A stretch of 64,000 nt of DNA from Nonomuraea jiangxiensis. Its GTDB lineage: Bacteria; Actinomycetota; Actinomycetes; Streptosporangiales; Streptosporangiaceae. This document shows, piece after piece, positions 1 to 8,185 of this stretch (positions within the stretch are counted from its first letter, which is position 1; each line of letters begins with the position of its first letter). The stretch is taken from positions 124,001 to 188,000 of the forward strand of contig NZ_FNDJ01000010.1 of the NCBI RefSeq assembly GCF_900099965.1. Direction: 5' to 3'. A program made the position numbers and the translations under genes. The notes under the pieces are model-generated. The model was not told where the DNA came from. It searched no databases and saw nothing but the letters and a program-made list of their open reading frames with translations.

Positions 1-2394
1 AACCTGCTGGTGGAGGCGGCGAGCCGGACTCCGCTGCTGGTGCTCGCCGACGACGGCCAGTGGCTCGACCCGCCCACCGCCGGGGTGCTGTCGTTCGTCG
101 CCCGGCGGCTGGAGGCCGAGCCGGTGGCGCTGCTGGCCACGCTGCGTGACGGCGTGCCCTCCGCGCTGGCCGAGGCCGGGCTGCCCGAGCTCGTGCTGCT
201 GCCGCTGCCGGACGCGGACGCGGCGCGCCTGCTCGACGCGCGTGCCCCCGGCATGGATCCGCGGACCCGGCGGCGGCTGCTCGACGAGGGCGCCGGCAAC
301 CCGCTCGCGCTGGTGGAACTGACCGGCGAATGGCGCGACCAGGGGGCCGGCCTGCTCTCCTCGCCGTGGCTGCCGCTGACCGAGCGGCTGGAGAGGGCCT
401 TCGGCGCCCGGCTGGGCGACCTGCCCGACGCCACGCGGTCTCTCCTGCTCGTCGCGGCCCTCGACGACGGCACCGCGGTGGAGGAGGTGATCGCGGCCGC
501 CGCCGTCCTCACCGCCGGGCCCGTCGCGCACCACGACCTGGCGCCGGGGATCCGCGCCGGGCTGATCGAGCCGGACGCCGCCCAGATCCGGTTCCGGCAC
601 CCGCTCATGCGCTCAGCGATCTACCAGGCCGCGACGCTGCCGCAGCGCCGCGCGGGCCATGCCGCGCTCGCCGAGGCGCTCGCCCGGCAGAGTGGCGAAC
701 GCGCCGCCGACCGCCGGATCTGGCACCGGGCGTCCGCCGCCGCCCGGCCCGACGAGGAGATCGCGGCCGAGCTGGACACCATGGCCGCCCGCGTCGCGCA
801 GCGCGGCGCCCCGAGCGAGGCGGTGACCGCGCTGGAGCAGGCGGCCAAGCTCACCGAGGACGCGCGCCGGCGGGCCGACCGGCTGCTCCGGGCGGCGGAC
901 CAGGCCGTCGAACTGGGCGGCCGCGACGTCGTCGTGCGGCTGCTGCGCCAGACCGAGCTGCTGCCGCTCACCTCCCAGCAGCAGGCCCGGCTGCGATGGA
1001 TCCGGGGCACCCTCGACGACGGCTCGGACGGCCGGGCGACCGGCCCGCAGGTGCTCGCCGCCCTCGCCGAGTCGGTCGCCGCCGACGGCCGGCCCGAGGA
1101 GGCGCTGCGCATCCTGTGGAGCGCCGCGCTGCAGTGCTTCTGGATCGAGCCGGGCGCCGAGGCGCGCCGCCGGATCGTCGCGGTCGCCGAAAGCCTGCCG
1201 GTGCCGGCCGCGAACCCGCTGCTGCTGGCGATCCTCGCGTACGCCGCGCCGCTCGACCGCGGCGCCGTGGTCATCGACTGGTTGCGGGAGCTGGCCACGC
1301 AGCCCGTCATCGACCCGCAGGCGGCCCGGCTGCTGGGCTCCGCGGCGGTGATCGTCGGGGCGTTCGAACAGGTGGAGAGCTTCTCCGCGGCGGCGCTGCC
1401 CGGGCTGCGCGCCCAGGGACGGCTCTACCTGCTCACCCGCTCCCTCGCCCAGCAGGCGTGGAGCGCGGTACACCGGCCCAACCTGAACGTGGCGATCCCG
1501 GCGGCCGAGGAGGCGGCCCGGCTCGCCCTGGAGACGGGCCAGCCGCAGATGTACGGCACCGCCGTGTCCACCCAGGCGATGCTCGCGGCGCTGCGCGGCG
1601 AACCGGACCGCGCTCGGGAGCTCGCGGCGCAGGCGGAGGCGATGAGCGTCGCCGCCGGGGTGCGGCCGGTGCTCGCCACCGTCCAGATGGCCCGCGGCCT
1701 GGCAGCGCTGAGCGAAGGCCGGCACGCGGAGGCGTACGAGCACCTGCGCCGGCTGCACGACCCCGCCGATCCGTCGTACCAGCTCGCGCTGCGCTGCTAT
1801 GTGGCGGCCGCGTTCGCCGACGCCGCCGCCGGGAGCGGTAACGCGGGCGCGGCGCGGGCGGTGCTGCGCGGGCTGGAGGAGGTGGCGCGTACGACGCCCG
1901 CGCCCGCGCTGCACGTGGGCCTGCCGCTCGCCCGGGCGCTGCTCGCCGAGCCGGCGGACGCACGGGCCCGGTTCGCCGACGCGCTCGCCGCCGACCACGC
2001 CCGCTGGCCGTTCGCCCGGGCGTACGCGCAGGTGGCCTACGGTGAGTGGCTGCTGGATCAGGGCGATCCCGGCTCGGCCCGGCCGCTGCTGCGCACCGCC
2101 CGCGACACGTTCGACGCACTGGGCGTCGTGCCGTGGAGCGACCGGGCCCGGCGCGGGTTGAGCGCCTGCGGGGAGGCCAGCGCCGACCGCGTCCTGGCGG
2201 CCCGCGACAAGCTCACTCCGGTGGAGCTGCACATCGCCAGGCTCGCAGCCGAGGGCCTGTCGGACGAGGAGATCGGCGAGCAGGTCTACCTGTCCCGCCG
2301 GACGGTCGGCGCACACCTGGCGCAACTACTGCCCAAGCTCGGCATCGCCTCCCGGGCGGACCTGCCCGCCCTCCGCCGCGACCGGGCGGACTGA
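1..2394 (+). CDS. LuxR-family (LAL-type) transcriptional regulator, 5' end outside window
   Basis: The reading frame is open from base 1, so this is the 3' part of a large regulator. The first residues (LLVLADDGQWLD) look like the Walker B strand of an AAA/NACHT-like ATPase, so the P-loop lies upstream of the window. A long helical, Ala/Arg/Leu-rich TPR-like middle follows. The last ~60 residues form a LuxR/GerE helix-turn-helix (LTPVELHIARLAAEGLSDEE, then SRRTVGAHLAQLLPKLGI). Members are ATP-dependent cytoplasmic activators of about 900 residues, so roughly 100-150 residues are missing. The ligand cannot be inferred. No partner gene is visible downstream. Confidence 0.9.
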   Translation, partial: NLLVEAASRTPLLVLADDGQWLDPPTAGVLSFVARRLEAEPVALLATLRDGVPSALAEAGLPELVLLPLPDADAARLLDARAPGMDPRTRRRLLDEGAGNPLALVELTGEWRDQGAGLLSSPWLPLTERLERAFGARLGDLPDATRSLLLVAALDDGTAVEEVIAAAAVLTAGPVAHHDLAPGIRAGLIEPDAAQIRFRHPLMRSAIYQAATLPQRRAGHAALAEALARQSGERAADRRIWHRASAAARPDEEIAAELDTMAARVAQRGAPSEAVTALEQAAKLTEDARRRADRLLRAADQAVELGGRDVVVRLLRQTELLPLTSQQQARLRWIRGTLDDGSDGRATGPQVLAALAESVAADGRPEEALRILWSAALQCFWIEPGAEARRRIVAVAESLPVPAANPLLLAILAYAAPLDRGAVVIDWLRELATQPVIDPQAARLLGSAAVIVGAFEQVESFSAAALPGLRAQGRLYLLTRSLAQQAWSAVHRPNLNVAIPAAEEAARLALETGQPQMYGTAVSTQAMLAALRGEPDRARELAAQAEAMSVAAGVRPVLATVQMARGLAALSEGRHAEAYEHLRRLHDPADPSYQLALRCYVAAAFADAAAGSGNAGAARAVLRGLEEVARTTPAPALHVGLPLARALLAEPADARARFADALAADHARWPFARAYAQVAYGEWLLDQGDPGSARPLLRTARDTFDALGVVPWSDRARRGLSACGEASADRVLAARDKLTPVELHIARLAAEGLSDEEIGEQVYLSRRTVGAHLAQLLPKLGIASRADLPALRRDRAD

Positions 2395-2453
2395 TCCGAG
2401 CCGGCGGCAGGGGCGCCGGCTCGGATCACAGGCGCTGTCCTTAGAGTTGTGGG

Positions 2454-2476
2454 CTTGACCTTGCCCCTAGGTCAAG
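2454..2476 (+). promoter_or_regulatory. MerR-type operator/promoter upstream of the serine hydrolase gene
   Basis: CTTGACCT (2454-2461) and AGGTCAAG (2469-2476) form a perfect 8-bp inverted repeat with a 7-bp spacer. The left arm contains a -35-like TTGACC at 2455-2460. A weak -10 (GACGAT, about 2481-2486) lies some 20 bp downstream, which is the over-long spacing typical of MerR-activated promoters. The hydrolase start codon at 2494 is about 8 bp from that -10, so the transcript may be leaderless. A MerR gene follows the hydrolase gene and is the obvious regulator. Confidence 0.7.
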
Positions 2477-2493
2477 GTTCGACGATTCTCTGC

Positions 2494-3918
2494 ATGAACA
2501 ACAACGCACTGCACACCGTCGAAGCCCAGATCCGCGAGCAGGCCGCCGCCTACTGCGAGTCCAACAACGTCCCCGGGTTCGTCGCCGGCGTCTACCACGC
2601 CGGCGAGCAGATCGTCGTCGCTCACGGCACCGCGAACGTGGCCACCGGCGCACCGATGCGCGAAGACACTGGATTCCTCTTCGGCTCCGTCACCAAGGTC
2701 CTGACCACCACGCTGGTCCTGCAGCAGGTCGAGCGTGGACTGCTGGACCTCGACACGCCAGTGGTGAAGTACCTTCCCGAGTTCGCCCTGACCGAGCCGG
2801 GCGCGGCGGACAAGATCCTGGTCCGGCACCTGCTCTCCCACACCAACGGCATCGACGCGGACCTGTTCGTTCCCGACGCCAAGGGCCGCGACGCCCTGAA
2901 GTCCTACGTCACCGCTCTCGCGAGCAGCTGCGGCTCCCTGTTCGAACCCGGCGAGCAGCTCAGCTACTCCAACGGCGGCATGATCGTCGCGGGCCGCCTG
3001 CTGGAAGCGGTGACCGGCATGTCCTACCCCGAGCTGCTCAAGCGCGACGTCTATGCACCCATCGGCATGAAGGACTCCAGCACCTCAGCCGAGCAGGCCA
3101 TCCTGCGCAGCACGGCCGTCGGCCACTTCCTGGACCCCGAGACCATGGCGGCCAAGCCCGCCGGCATGTTCATGCTGCCCGACACCTGGGGGCCGGCCGG
3201 CGCCACGCCGATCGGCACCGTCGCCGACCTGCTGGCCTGCGGACGTACCCACCTCGCCGGCGGTGTGTCCCCCGCCGGCACACGCGTCCTGTCGGCCGCC
3301 TCGACCGCGCTGATGCAGCAGGTCGCGCATGACATGGCGACTCCGAACGTCCCGCCGATGGGCCTGGGCTGGGTGTTGTACCCGTTCGGCGACACGACCG
3401 TCCTGGCCATGTCGGGCGCGTCGCCCGGCGGCGTGTCCATCTTGTGCGTGCTGCCCGAACATGACCTGGTCTTCACCGCCTTCGGCAATGAATCGGGGGC
3501 GATCATGCTGCAGGACCAGATCCTGCAGTGGCTGCTGAGCGAGCATCTCGGTGTCCAGGTCCCTCCTGTGGTCACCGAAGTGCAGCAGGACGTCGACCTC
3601 ACCCCCTACGTGGGCACCTATCGTTCCGATCAGCTCCGCATCGACGTCAGCATCGTCGATGGTCAGCTCGAGGAGCGGGCGACCTATGAGCTGGCGGACG
3701 AATCGCAGGAGCGGATCTTCAGCGAGTTCGTCGGCGGTATGACCTCTGCCCCGCCGCAGCGCTACGTGCCGATCCGGCCCGGACTCTTCGCGCCCGCCGG
3801 ATACCCGCTGGAGACGTTCAACGGATACATGCGCCTGCTGCTCGTCTCCTACCACGATGTTCGCGACGGCCAGGCGCGTTTCCGCAATGGCGGCGGCCGC
3901 CTGAGCCGTCGGGCCTGA
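2494..3918 (+). CDS. serine hydrolase of the beta-lactamase / PBP4 family
   Basis: About 474 residues. It has the serine beta-lactamase-like (class C/esterase) fold signatures: SxxK in FGSVTKVLT near residue 62, and YxN in LSYSNGG near residue 160. It probably acts as an esterase, D-amino-acid hydrolase or beta-lactam hydrolase; the substrate cannot be deduced. No signal peptide is evident, so it looks cytoplasmic. ATG 2494 (MNNNALHT) is preferred over an in-frame start at 2449, because the earlier start would place coding sequence over the MerR operator. The last ~100 residues resemble the extra domain often found after the catalytic fold. A MerR gene follows 31 bp downstream. Confidence 0.88.
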   Translation: MNNNALHTVEAQIREQAAAYCESNNVPGFVAGVYHAGEQIVVAHGTANVATGAPMREDTGFLFGSVTKVLTTTLVLQQVERGLLDLDTPVVKYLPEFALTEPGAADKILVRHLLSHTNGIDADLFVPDAKGRDALKSYVTALASSCGSLFEPGEQLSYSNGGMIVAGRLLEAVTGMSYPELLKRDVYAPIGMKDSSTSAEQAILRSTAVGHFLDPETMAAKPAGMFMLPDTWGPAGATPIGTVADLLACGRTHLAGGVSPAGTRVLSAASTALMQQVAHDMATPNVPPMGLGWVLYPFGDTTVLAMSGASPGGVSILCVLPEHDLVFTAFGNESGAIMLQDQILQWLLSEHLGVQVPPVVTEVQQDVDLTPYVGTYRSDQLRIDVSIVDGQLEERATYELADESQERIFSEFVGGMTSAPPQRYVPIRPGLFAPAGYPLETFNGYMRLLLVSYHDVRDGQARFRNGGGRLSRRA

Positions 3919-3949
3919 CCGTTCCCCGCCGGGTGGAAGGATGTCCAGC

Positions 3950-4669
3950 ATGCTCACGATCGGCCAACTTGCGGACTACGCCGGAGTGACCATCAAAGCC
4001 ATCCGCCATTACCACGAGCGCGGTCTGCTGGCCGAGCCCGACCGCGACTCCTCCGGCTACCGGCGCTACACCGCCAAAGACGCCGTCGACCTCGTCAAGA
4101 TCAGGACCCTGGCCCATGCGGGCGTGCCACTGGCCCGCATCAAGGACCTTCTCGACGCCGACCCGGACACGCTCAGGTCGGCCATCGCCGGGATCGACCA
4201 GGACCTCGAAGCCCGCATCGCGCAGCTGCGGCGGACCCGCGATCAACTCGCCCAGCTGCGCGGCGGCGACCGGCTTTTCGTCTCCCCGGACGTCGCCGAC
4301 TATCTCGACGTTCTACGCGAACTCGGCGTCAGCGAGCGCCACATCCACCTGGAGCGCGACGGCTGGATCCTCATGCAAACCGCCTCACCCGAGGACGCCG
4401 ACGTGTGGATCGCCGAAAAACGCGAGCTCATGGCCGATCCCGAGTTCTGCGCCCTCTACCTCGAACATGACGCCGCCTACGACTGGTCGCCGGACGACCC
4501 CCGCCTCCCCGCCCTCGCCGACCGCACCCGAACCTGGTTCACCCAGCACCACAGCCGATCCGAAACCCACCCCTCCCAGAACCCGGCCATGGCCCGCTTG
4601 GCCGCCCAACCCCACCCCGGAGCCTCATCCCCAGCCTGGGACCGCTTGGCCCAACTCATGAAGGGCTAG
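3950..4669 (+). CDS. MerR-family transcriptional regulator
   Basis: 239 residues. The N-terminal winged helix is classical: LTIGQLADYAGVTIKAIRHYHERGLL, then SGYRRYTAKDAVDLVKI. A dimerisation coiled coil follows at about residues 75-105. The C-terminal ~130 residues form an uncharacterised, TipAS-like sensor region. ATG 3950 is preferred over ATG 3941 because GGAAGG (3935-3940) lies 9 nt before 3950 but directly abuts 3941. It sits 31 bp after the serine hydrolase gene in the same direction and probably binds the operator at 2454-2476. It would then activate the pair, including itself by read-through. Confidence 0.9.
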   Translation: MLTIGQLADYAGVTIKAIRHYHERGLLAEPDRDSSGYRRYTAKDAVDLVKIRTLAHAGVPLARIKDLLDADPDTLRSAIAGIDQDLEARIAQLRRTRDQLAQLRGGDRLFVSPDVADYLDVLRELGVSERHIHLERDGWILMQTASPEDADVWIAEKRELMADPEFCALYLEHDAAYDWSPDDPRLPALADRTRTWFTQHHSRSETHPSQNPAMARLAAQPHPGASSPAWDRLAQLMKG

Positions 4670-4735
4670 CCTCGATGGCGAGTCCTGATCGCTTGGTATG
4701 GCTCTGATCTCCTGTGAATCTGACCTCAATCTGAC

Positions 4736-4893
4736 CGGCCGAACGTGGTTGTCCGGCGGAAGGGTCTTTCGACCTCGCCGAGCCACTTGAATGCCGCCAG
4801 GTATCAGGGCGAGCTGCTGTCGGTGCACCCGCGTACCACGGTCAAGGAGGTGAACCGGCTGCGAGCCAGCGGCCATATCGACTACGAGGTCTA
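4736..4893 (+). pseudogene. possible gene remnant in a 470-bp gap
   Basis: The interval 4670-5142 holds no convincing gene. One open frame ends at a TAG at 4891-4893 and reads ...YQGELLSVHPRTTVKEV and on to SGHIDYEV. It has codon bias like a real C-terminus but no plausible start or known family. It may be the tail of a decayed gene. Nothing else was recognised in the interval. Confidence 0.2.
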
Positions 4894-5142
4894 GGCACGG
4901 TGTAAAGCATCAGCCGATGCCGAACCGTCAAGCATCAACTGAAGGTTGAAATCGATCTTTCACCGATCCCTCATGCCTCTGAGCTGGCCTGATGTCGTCT
5001 ATCGATCTTCGGTCGCTAGGTAAGCTCCCTCGGTCGGTAGAGCGGCGACGCAGGTTCGTCGCTGCCTCTCCTGGACGCTCTGCCTGGCCTGGGGCCTGGT
5101 GCCCATTGATCGACGCTGGGCGCAGCCTCACCATGTTCAGGC

Positions 5143-6372
5143 GTGACGCGTAAATACCGCAAACTGCGTTCGTATCTCCGGACCAGCGGGCTAGTTCGGA
5201 TCGACTTCAAGTTCGACCAGATCGAAGACATCATCGACGGCCGTCTGCCCGACCGTGCGCTCAAGGACGAGGACTGGTGGAAGGGGCGACGGCGCCCATG
5301 GGCCTCGACGGGTTTCCGGGTAACGCAACTGCACCTCCAGCAGCGAGCCGTCAGGTTCAGGAAGGAAGTCGACGCGCCCCGCCGCCGAGCGATCCTCGCA
5401 TATGTCGCTGTCGGTGCCGGCACCCTGCTGCTGTGCGCGCTGATCTTGTGGCTGCTGCCCGGCACGCTGGTGGACCCCAGCCTGAAACTGACCGGTCAGC
5501 CGCTCGCCGAGGTGCGCAACGACGCCCGGACAGCGCTCATCACCCTGCTGCTCGCGCTGGGCGCGGGCGGCTCCCTGACGTTCACCGCGCGCACCTACCT
5601 GTTGAGCAGGCAATCGCGCATCACCGACCGCTTCACCCAGACGATCACTCAACTGGGCAGCACGTCCCTGGCGGTGCGGCTCGGTGCGCTAAGCGCCCTT
5701 GGCCGGATCACCACCGACTCCCCGCGCGATGCGAAAGCGATCATGTCGATCCTGTGCCAATTCGTCAAGGACGAGAGCCGCCGTGCCTCTGCAATGTCCA
5801 GGCGAAGCCGGCTCCGCGGCCTCATCGACCCGGCCTCGGGGTTACGCGGTCCCAAGCTGCGCGCGGACATCGCGACCGCGTTCGGTTTGGCCGTGGAGTT
5901 GGCCGAAGGCCTCGGCCCGCTGTCGCTGCAGCTCAATTCCAGCCGCCTGGACGGCATCTACCTCAGCGGGGCGAGCTGTCCCGAGCCGGCCCTGGACGGC
6001 ACCTCCCTGCGGTATGCCTACCTCGAGGCCGCTCACCTTCCGCAAGCCTGGATAAGGTACGCCGACCTGCGCGATGCCTGGCTGGTCAGCGCCCGGCTGC
6101 GGGAGGCGTCTTTCGACGGCTCCCGTCTCGAGCGCGCCGACCTGAGCTACGCCGACCTGGAGGGGGCGGACTTCAGCCGCGCCGACATGACCGGGACGAT
6201 CTTGAAGAACGCCAATCTCAAGGGAGCCAACCTTCGCACCGCGCGAGGCCTGACACGCCGACAACTCGCCCAGGCGGTCGTGGACGAACACACCCGGCTG
6301 CCTGCCACGCTCGCGCGTCACCCGCCTCGATGGTTCACCGGACAGGCTCGCGTTCGTGGCTGGACAAGGTGA
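5143..6372 (+). CDS. DUF7662-like domain fused to a two-TM, pentapeptide-repeat protein
   Basis: 409 residues from a GTG start; no strong Shine-Dalgarno is seen. Residues 1-75 (YRKLRSYL, the FDQIEDII helix, LPDRA, then a WW pair followed by a GFRV strand) resemble the small DUF7662 domain, from memory. TM segments are at about 85-105 and 125-150. Residues ~270-375 are pentapeptide repeats of the A(D/N)LxxA type, such as ADLSYADLEGADFSRADM. Such repeats fold as a right-handed beta-helix, here attached to a membrane anchor and a possible nucleic-acid-binding head. Function unknown. Confidence 0.75.
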   Translation: MTRKYRKLRSYLRTSGLVRIDFKFDQIEDIIDGRLPDRALKDEDWWKGRRRPWASTGFRVTQLHLQQRAVRFRKEVDAPRRRAILAYVAVGAGTLLLCALILWLLPGTLVDPSLKLTGQPLAEVRNDARTALITLLLALGAGGSLTFTARTYLLSRQSRITDRFTQTITQLGSTSLAVRLGALSALGRITTDSPRDAKAIMSILCQFVKDESRRASAMSRRSRLRGLIDPASGLRGPKLRADIATAFGLAVELAEGLGPLSLQLNSSRLDGIYLSGASCPEPALDGTSLRYAYLEAAHLPQAWIRYADLRDAWLVSARLREASFDGSRLERADLSYADLEGADFSRADMTGTILKNANLKGANLRTARGLTRRQLAQAVVDEHTRLPATLARHPPRWFTGQARVRGWTR

Positions 6373-6498
6373 TGCCGCCCTTCTAGGGATCCTTGGTCGT
6401 TAGGTGTGTCGGTAGTGAGCCTGTGATCAAGAGCACGCCTGCCCAGGGACTTCCGTCCAACGCGGGAGAGGGCGTCCAGGTGTGACAGGGTCGTCACC

Positions 6499-7029
6499 AT
6501 GTTGATCGTGATTAGCGGGCTCCCCGGTGCCGGCAAGAGCTCCATCGCCGAGGCCCTCGGTCGGCAGCTCGGAACACCGGTCTTGTCCGTCGATCCAGTG
6601 GAGGCGGCGATGTGGCGCGCCGGAATCGACCGTGACCAGCCCACCGGATTGGCTGCATATGTCGTGGTGGAGGCACTCGCATCCGAGATGCTGGCTCTCG
6701 ACCAGACGGTCATCGTTGACGCGGTGAACGATGTGGCAGAGGCGCGCGAGCAGTGGCGCGGACTGGCCCTCCGGCGTGGCGTGGAACTGCGCTTCATCGA
6801 AGTCGCCTGTTCGGACCCCGTCCTACACCAGCGACGGCTTGAGAATCGCCGGCGCGGGATCGATGGCTTCCCGGAGCCGACGTGGGCATCGGTGCAAGCA
6901 CGCCGGGCAGGCTTCGAGGCATGGGACGAGGACCGTCTCGCACTCGACTCCACCGCACCGATCGCCCATAACGTGCAGGTGGTCATGGCTCATCTTGGTG
7001 AAGCTGGCGCTGAGCCTCCGTCCGGCTGA
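6499..7029 (+). CDS. AAA-family P-loop kinase-like ATPase
   Basis: 176 residues. Walker A is GLPGAGKSS at residues 7-15. Further kinase-like elements are VIVDAVND near residue 73, resembling a Walker B region, and the Arg-rich RRLENRRRG lid near residue 115. This is the general predicted-kinase fold shared with zeta toxins and chloramphenicol phosphotransferase-like proteins, so the substrate is probably a small molecule or nucleotide. No antitoxin-like partner is adjacent. It lies just outside the decayed integrative region and may be chromosomal. Confidence 0.8.
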   Translation: MLIVISGLPGAGKSSIAEALGRQLGTPVLSVDPVEAAMWRAGIDRDQPTGLAAYVVVEALASEMLALDQTVIVDAVNDVAEAREQWRGLALRRGVELRFIEVACSDPVLHQRRLENRRRGIDGFPEPTWASVQARRAGFEAWDEDRLALDSTAPIAHNVQVVMAHLGEAGAEPPSG

Positions 7030-7192
7030 CACAACTATCGATGACAGGCTGACCAGGGCCCAACCAATGCTTCCCGCGGGCCATCATTCAGTGCCTGTGT
7101 CTGCGCCGTCCTGATCGTTGGCCAGCCAGCGGTCATGAACTACGCGGGGCCGCCACGCAGGTGGGGCCTGCTGCGGGGTCATAACAGCTGAA

Positions 7193-7208
7193 AGTATCGG
7201 GCGATACT
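7193..7208. promoter_or_regulatory. 16-bp perfect palindrome (operator-like)
   Basis: AGTATCG-GG-CGATACT is a 7-2-7 perfect inverted repeat in the gene-free stretch 7030-7223. Its right arm contains GATACT, which could act as a -10. It may be an operator left from the older integrated element. No other feature was seen in this stretch. Confidence 0.35.
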
Positions 7209-7223
7209 CGCCGTGTCTGCACG

Positions 7224-7660
7224 CTAACCCGTCCGTGGGCGTGGCGCCTCCGGGCTGGAACCATTATGGGACTGTGGGCGCCGAGCGTCAGCGTACAAGT
7301 CCTGGGAGTAGGGCGTGCCATGTGGCGTAGCCTTGGCCTCATCCCAGCGGGACTCTTTCAAAGCTTCCCGCACCGCTTGCCCTTGTAGGAGGAGTTGCCG
7401 CAAGACATCGCCAACGACGGGGTCTTGAGCGTTCACATCGATCTCGAAGACCAGGCCTTCAAGATCGACAGTGACCGTGTTCAACTGCTCCGCGGCTAGG
7501 CGCATGGCGTTGCTGCCACTGGCTGCCGAAGCTATGGGGAGTTCGGCTATCGATTTGAGCTGCCGGTCGTGTGCTGCTGATCGTCGTAGCAAGGTGGCGT
7601 AGGTCTGGCGCCTCGCGTCGAGCCCTGAAGCGTGATGTCCCAAGTGCGATCATGCCCCCC
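7224..7660 (-). pseudogene. broken copy of the membrane/coiled-coil gene at 16605-17276
   Basis: The encoded product shares GLDARRQxYATLLRR, EELNT/EQLNT, LVFEIDVNAQ and GQAVREAL with the intact protein at 16605-17276. It lacks the N-terminal TM segment. A one-base frameshift separates a WDITLQG-like stretch from LDARRQ, and the C-terminal third is shortened. It is the decayed right-end gene of an older element integrated at the same tRNA site. Its missing 5' part is replaced by the ankyrin gene at 7650-8045. Confidence 0.65.
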
Positions 7661-8045
7661 GCGGGCTGTCAATGATCGCTGAGGTGCCAGTGGTCGATGT
7701 TGCTGTCGGGGCCTGCTCGGGGTGATCCCGCAGCCAGGCGTTGATCAGCCGCGTAGCCAGCCAATGACCGCGGACGAAGGCGAAGTGCTCCGCCGAAACG
7801 CCTGTGCCACCGTGGGAGCGCCGACGTGGATCTGCTCCGTTGGCGAGGAGGAGCGCCGTCATGTCGACATGAAGCCGATCACCTGTCTGCACGTGGCCGT
7901 CCGCTTCCACATCGATCGCGTGGTGAAGGAGTGTGAGCCCGGAATGTTCCTCATGAACACTCGCGCCATCATCGAGCAGCGCCTGAAGTCTCTCCGCATC
8001 CTCCAGCTCGACGGCGAGATGCGCGGGACTCATGTCCTGGTCCAT
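7650..8045 (-). CDS. small ankyrin-repeat protein
   Basis: 131 residues with two or three degenerate ankyrin repeats: SPAHLAVELEDAERLQALLD, GLTLLHHAID and VDMTALLLANGADP. Ankyrin repeats mediate protein-protein contacts; the partner is unknown. It ends next to the broken gene at 7224-7660 and begins ~80 bp from the tRNA-type att region. It appears to have been inserted into, or recombined with, the older element's right end. It may be expressed, but its context is a graveyard. Confidence 0.65.
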   Translation of the reverse strand: MDQDMSPAHLAVELEDAERLQALLDDGASVHEEHSGLTLLHHAIDVEADGHVQTGDRLHVDMTALLLANGADPRRRSHGGTGVSAEHFAFVRGHWLATRLINAWLRDHPEQAPTATSTTGTSAIIDSPRGA

Positions 8046-8084
8046 GGATGCTCCATCGCCCGGCGACGTTGCTGTCGCAGACGC

Positions 8085-8117
8085 GAAAACGCCCCGAAGC
8101 GATGATCGCTACGGGGC
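8085..8117 (-). terminator. duplicate of the tRNA-Phe terminator hairpin
   Basis: GCCCCG (8091-8096) pairs with CGGGGC (8112-8117), with inner pairs from AGCGAT and ATCGCT. On the minus strand the hairpin is followed by GTTTTCG. It is nearly identical to the hairpin at 17372-17404 downstream of the intact tRNA-Phe. It therefore marks the 3' flank of a former tRNA copy. Confidence 0.65.
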
Positions 8118-8125
8118 ATCTTGGG

Positions 8126-8185
8126 TGTTCAATGCTGGTGGTCAGGGGCAGGGTCGAACTGCCGACCTTCCGCTTTTCAGGCGGA
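8126..8185. other. attL: 60-bp repeat of the tRNA-Phe 3' region
   Basis: Bases 8126-8185 are identical to 17413-17472 by direct reading (constant offset of 9287). The repeat runs from the 3' flank through the CCA end and T-arm to the 5' strand of the anticodon stem of tRNA-Phe. Identity stops abruptly at 8186. The tRNA here has no 5' half, so it is not a gene. This is the typical footprint of tyrosine-integrase insertion at a tRNA. Confidence 0.85.

Noticed and set aside
330-2325. Several long open frames on both strands inside the LuxR gene
   Set aside because: They are low-complexity Arg/Ala/Gly/Pro shadows caused by high GC; none has a domain, and the LuxR frame explains the region.
6373-6498. 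Possible transposase tail before the P-loop kinase gene
   Set aside because: A minus-strand stretch looked mildly transposase-like (VGRKSLGRRALDH), but no family motif or inverted repeat supported it.
8126-8185. A second tRNA-Phe gene
   Set aside because: Only the 3' portion up to the anticodon stem is present; no D-arm or 5' acceptor strand follows, so it is an att repeat.
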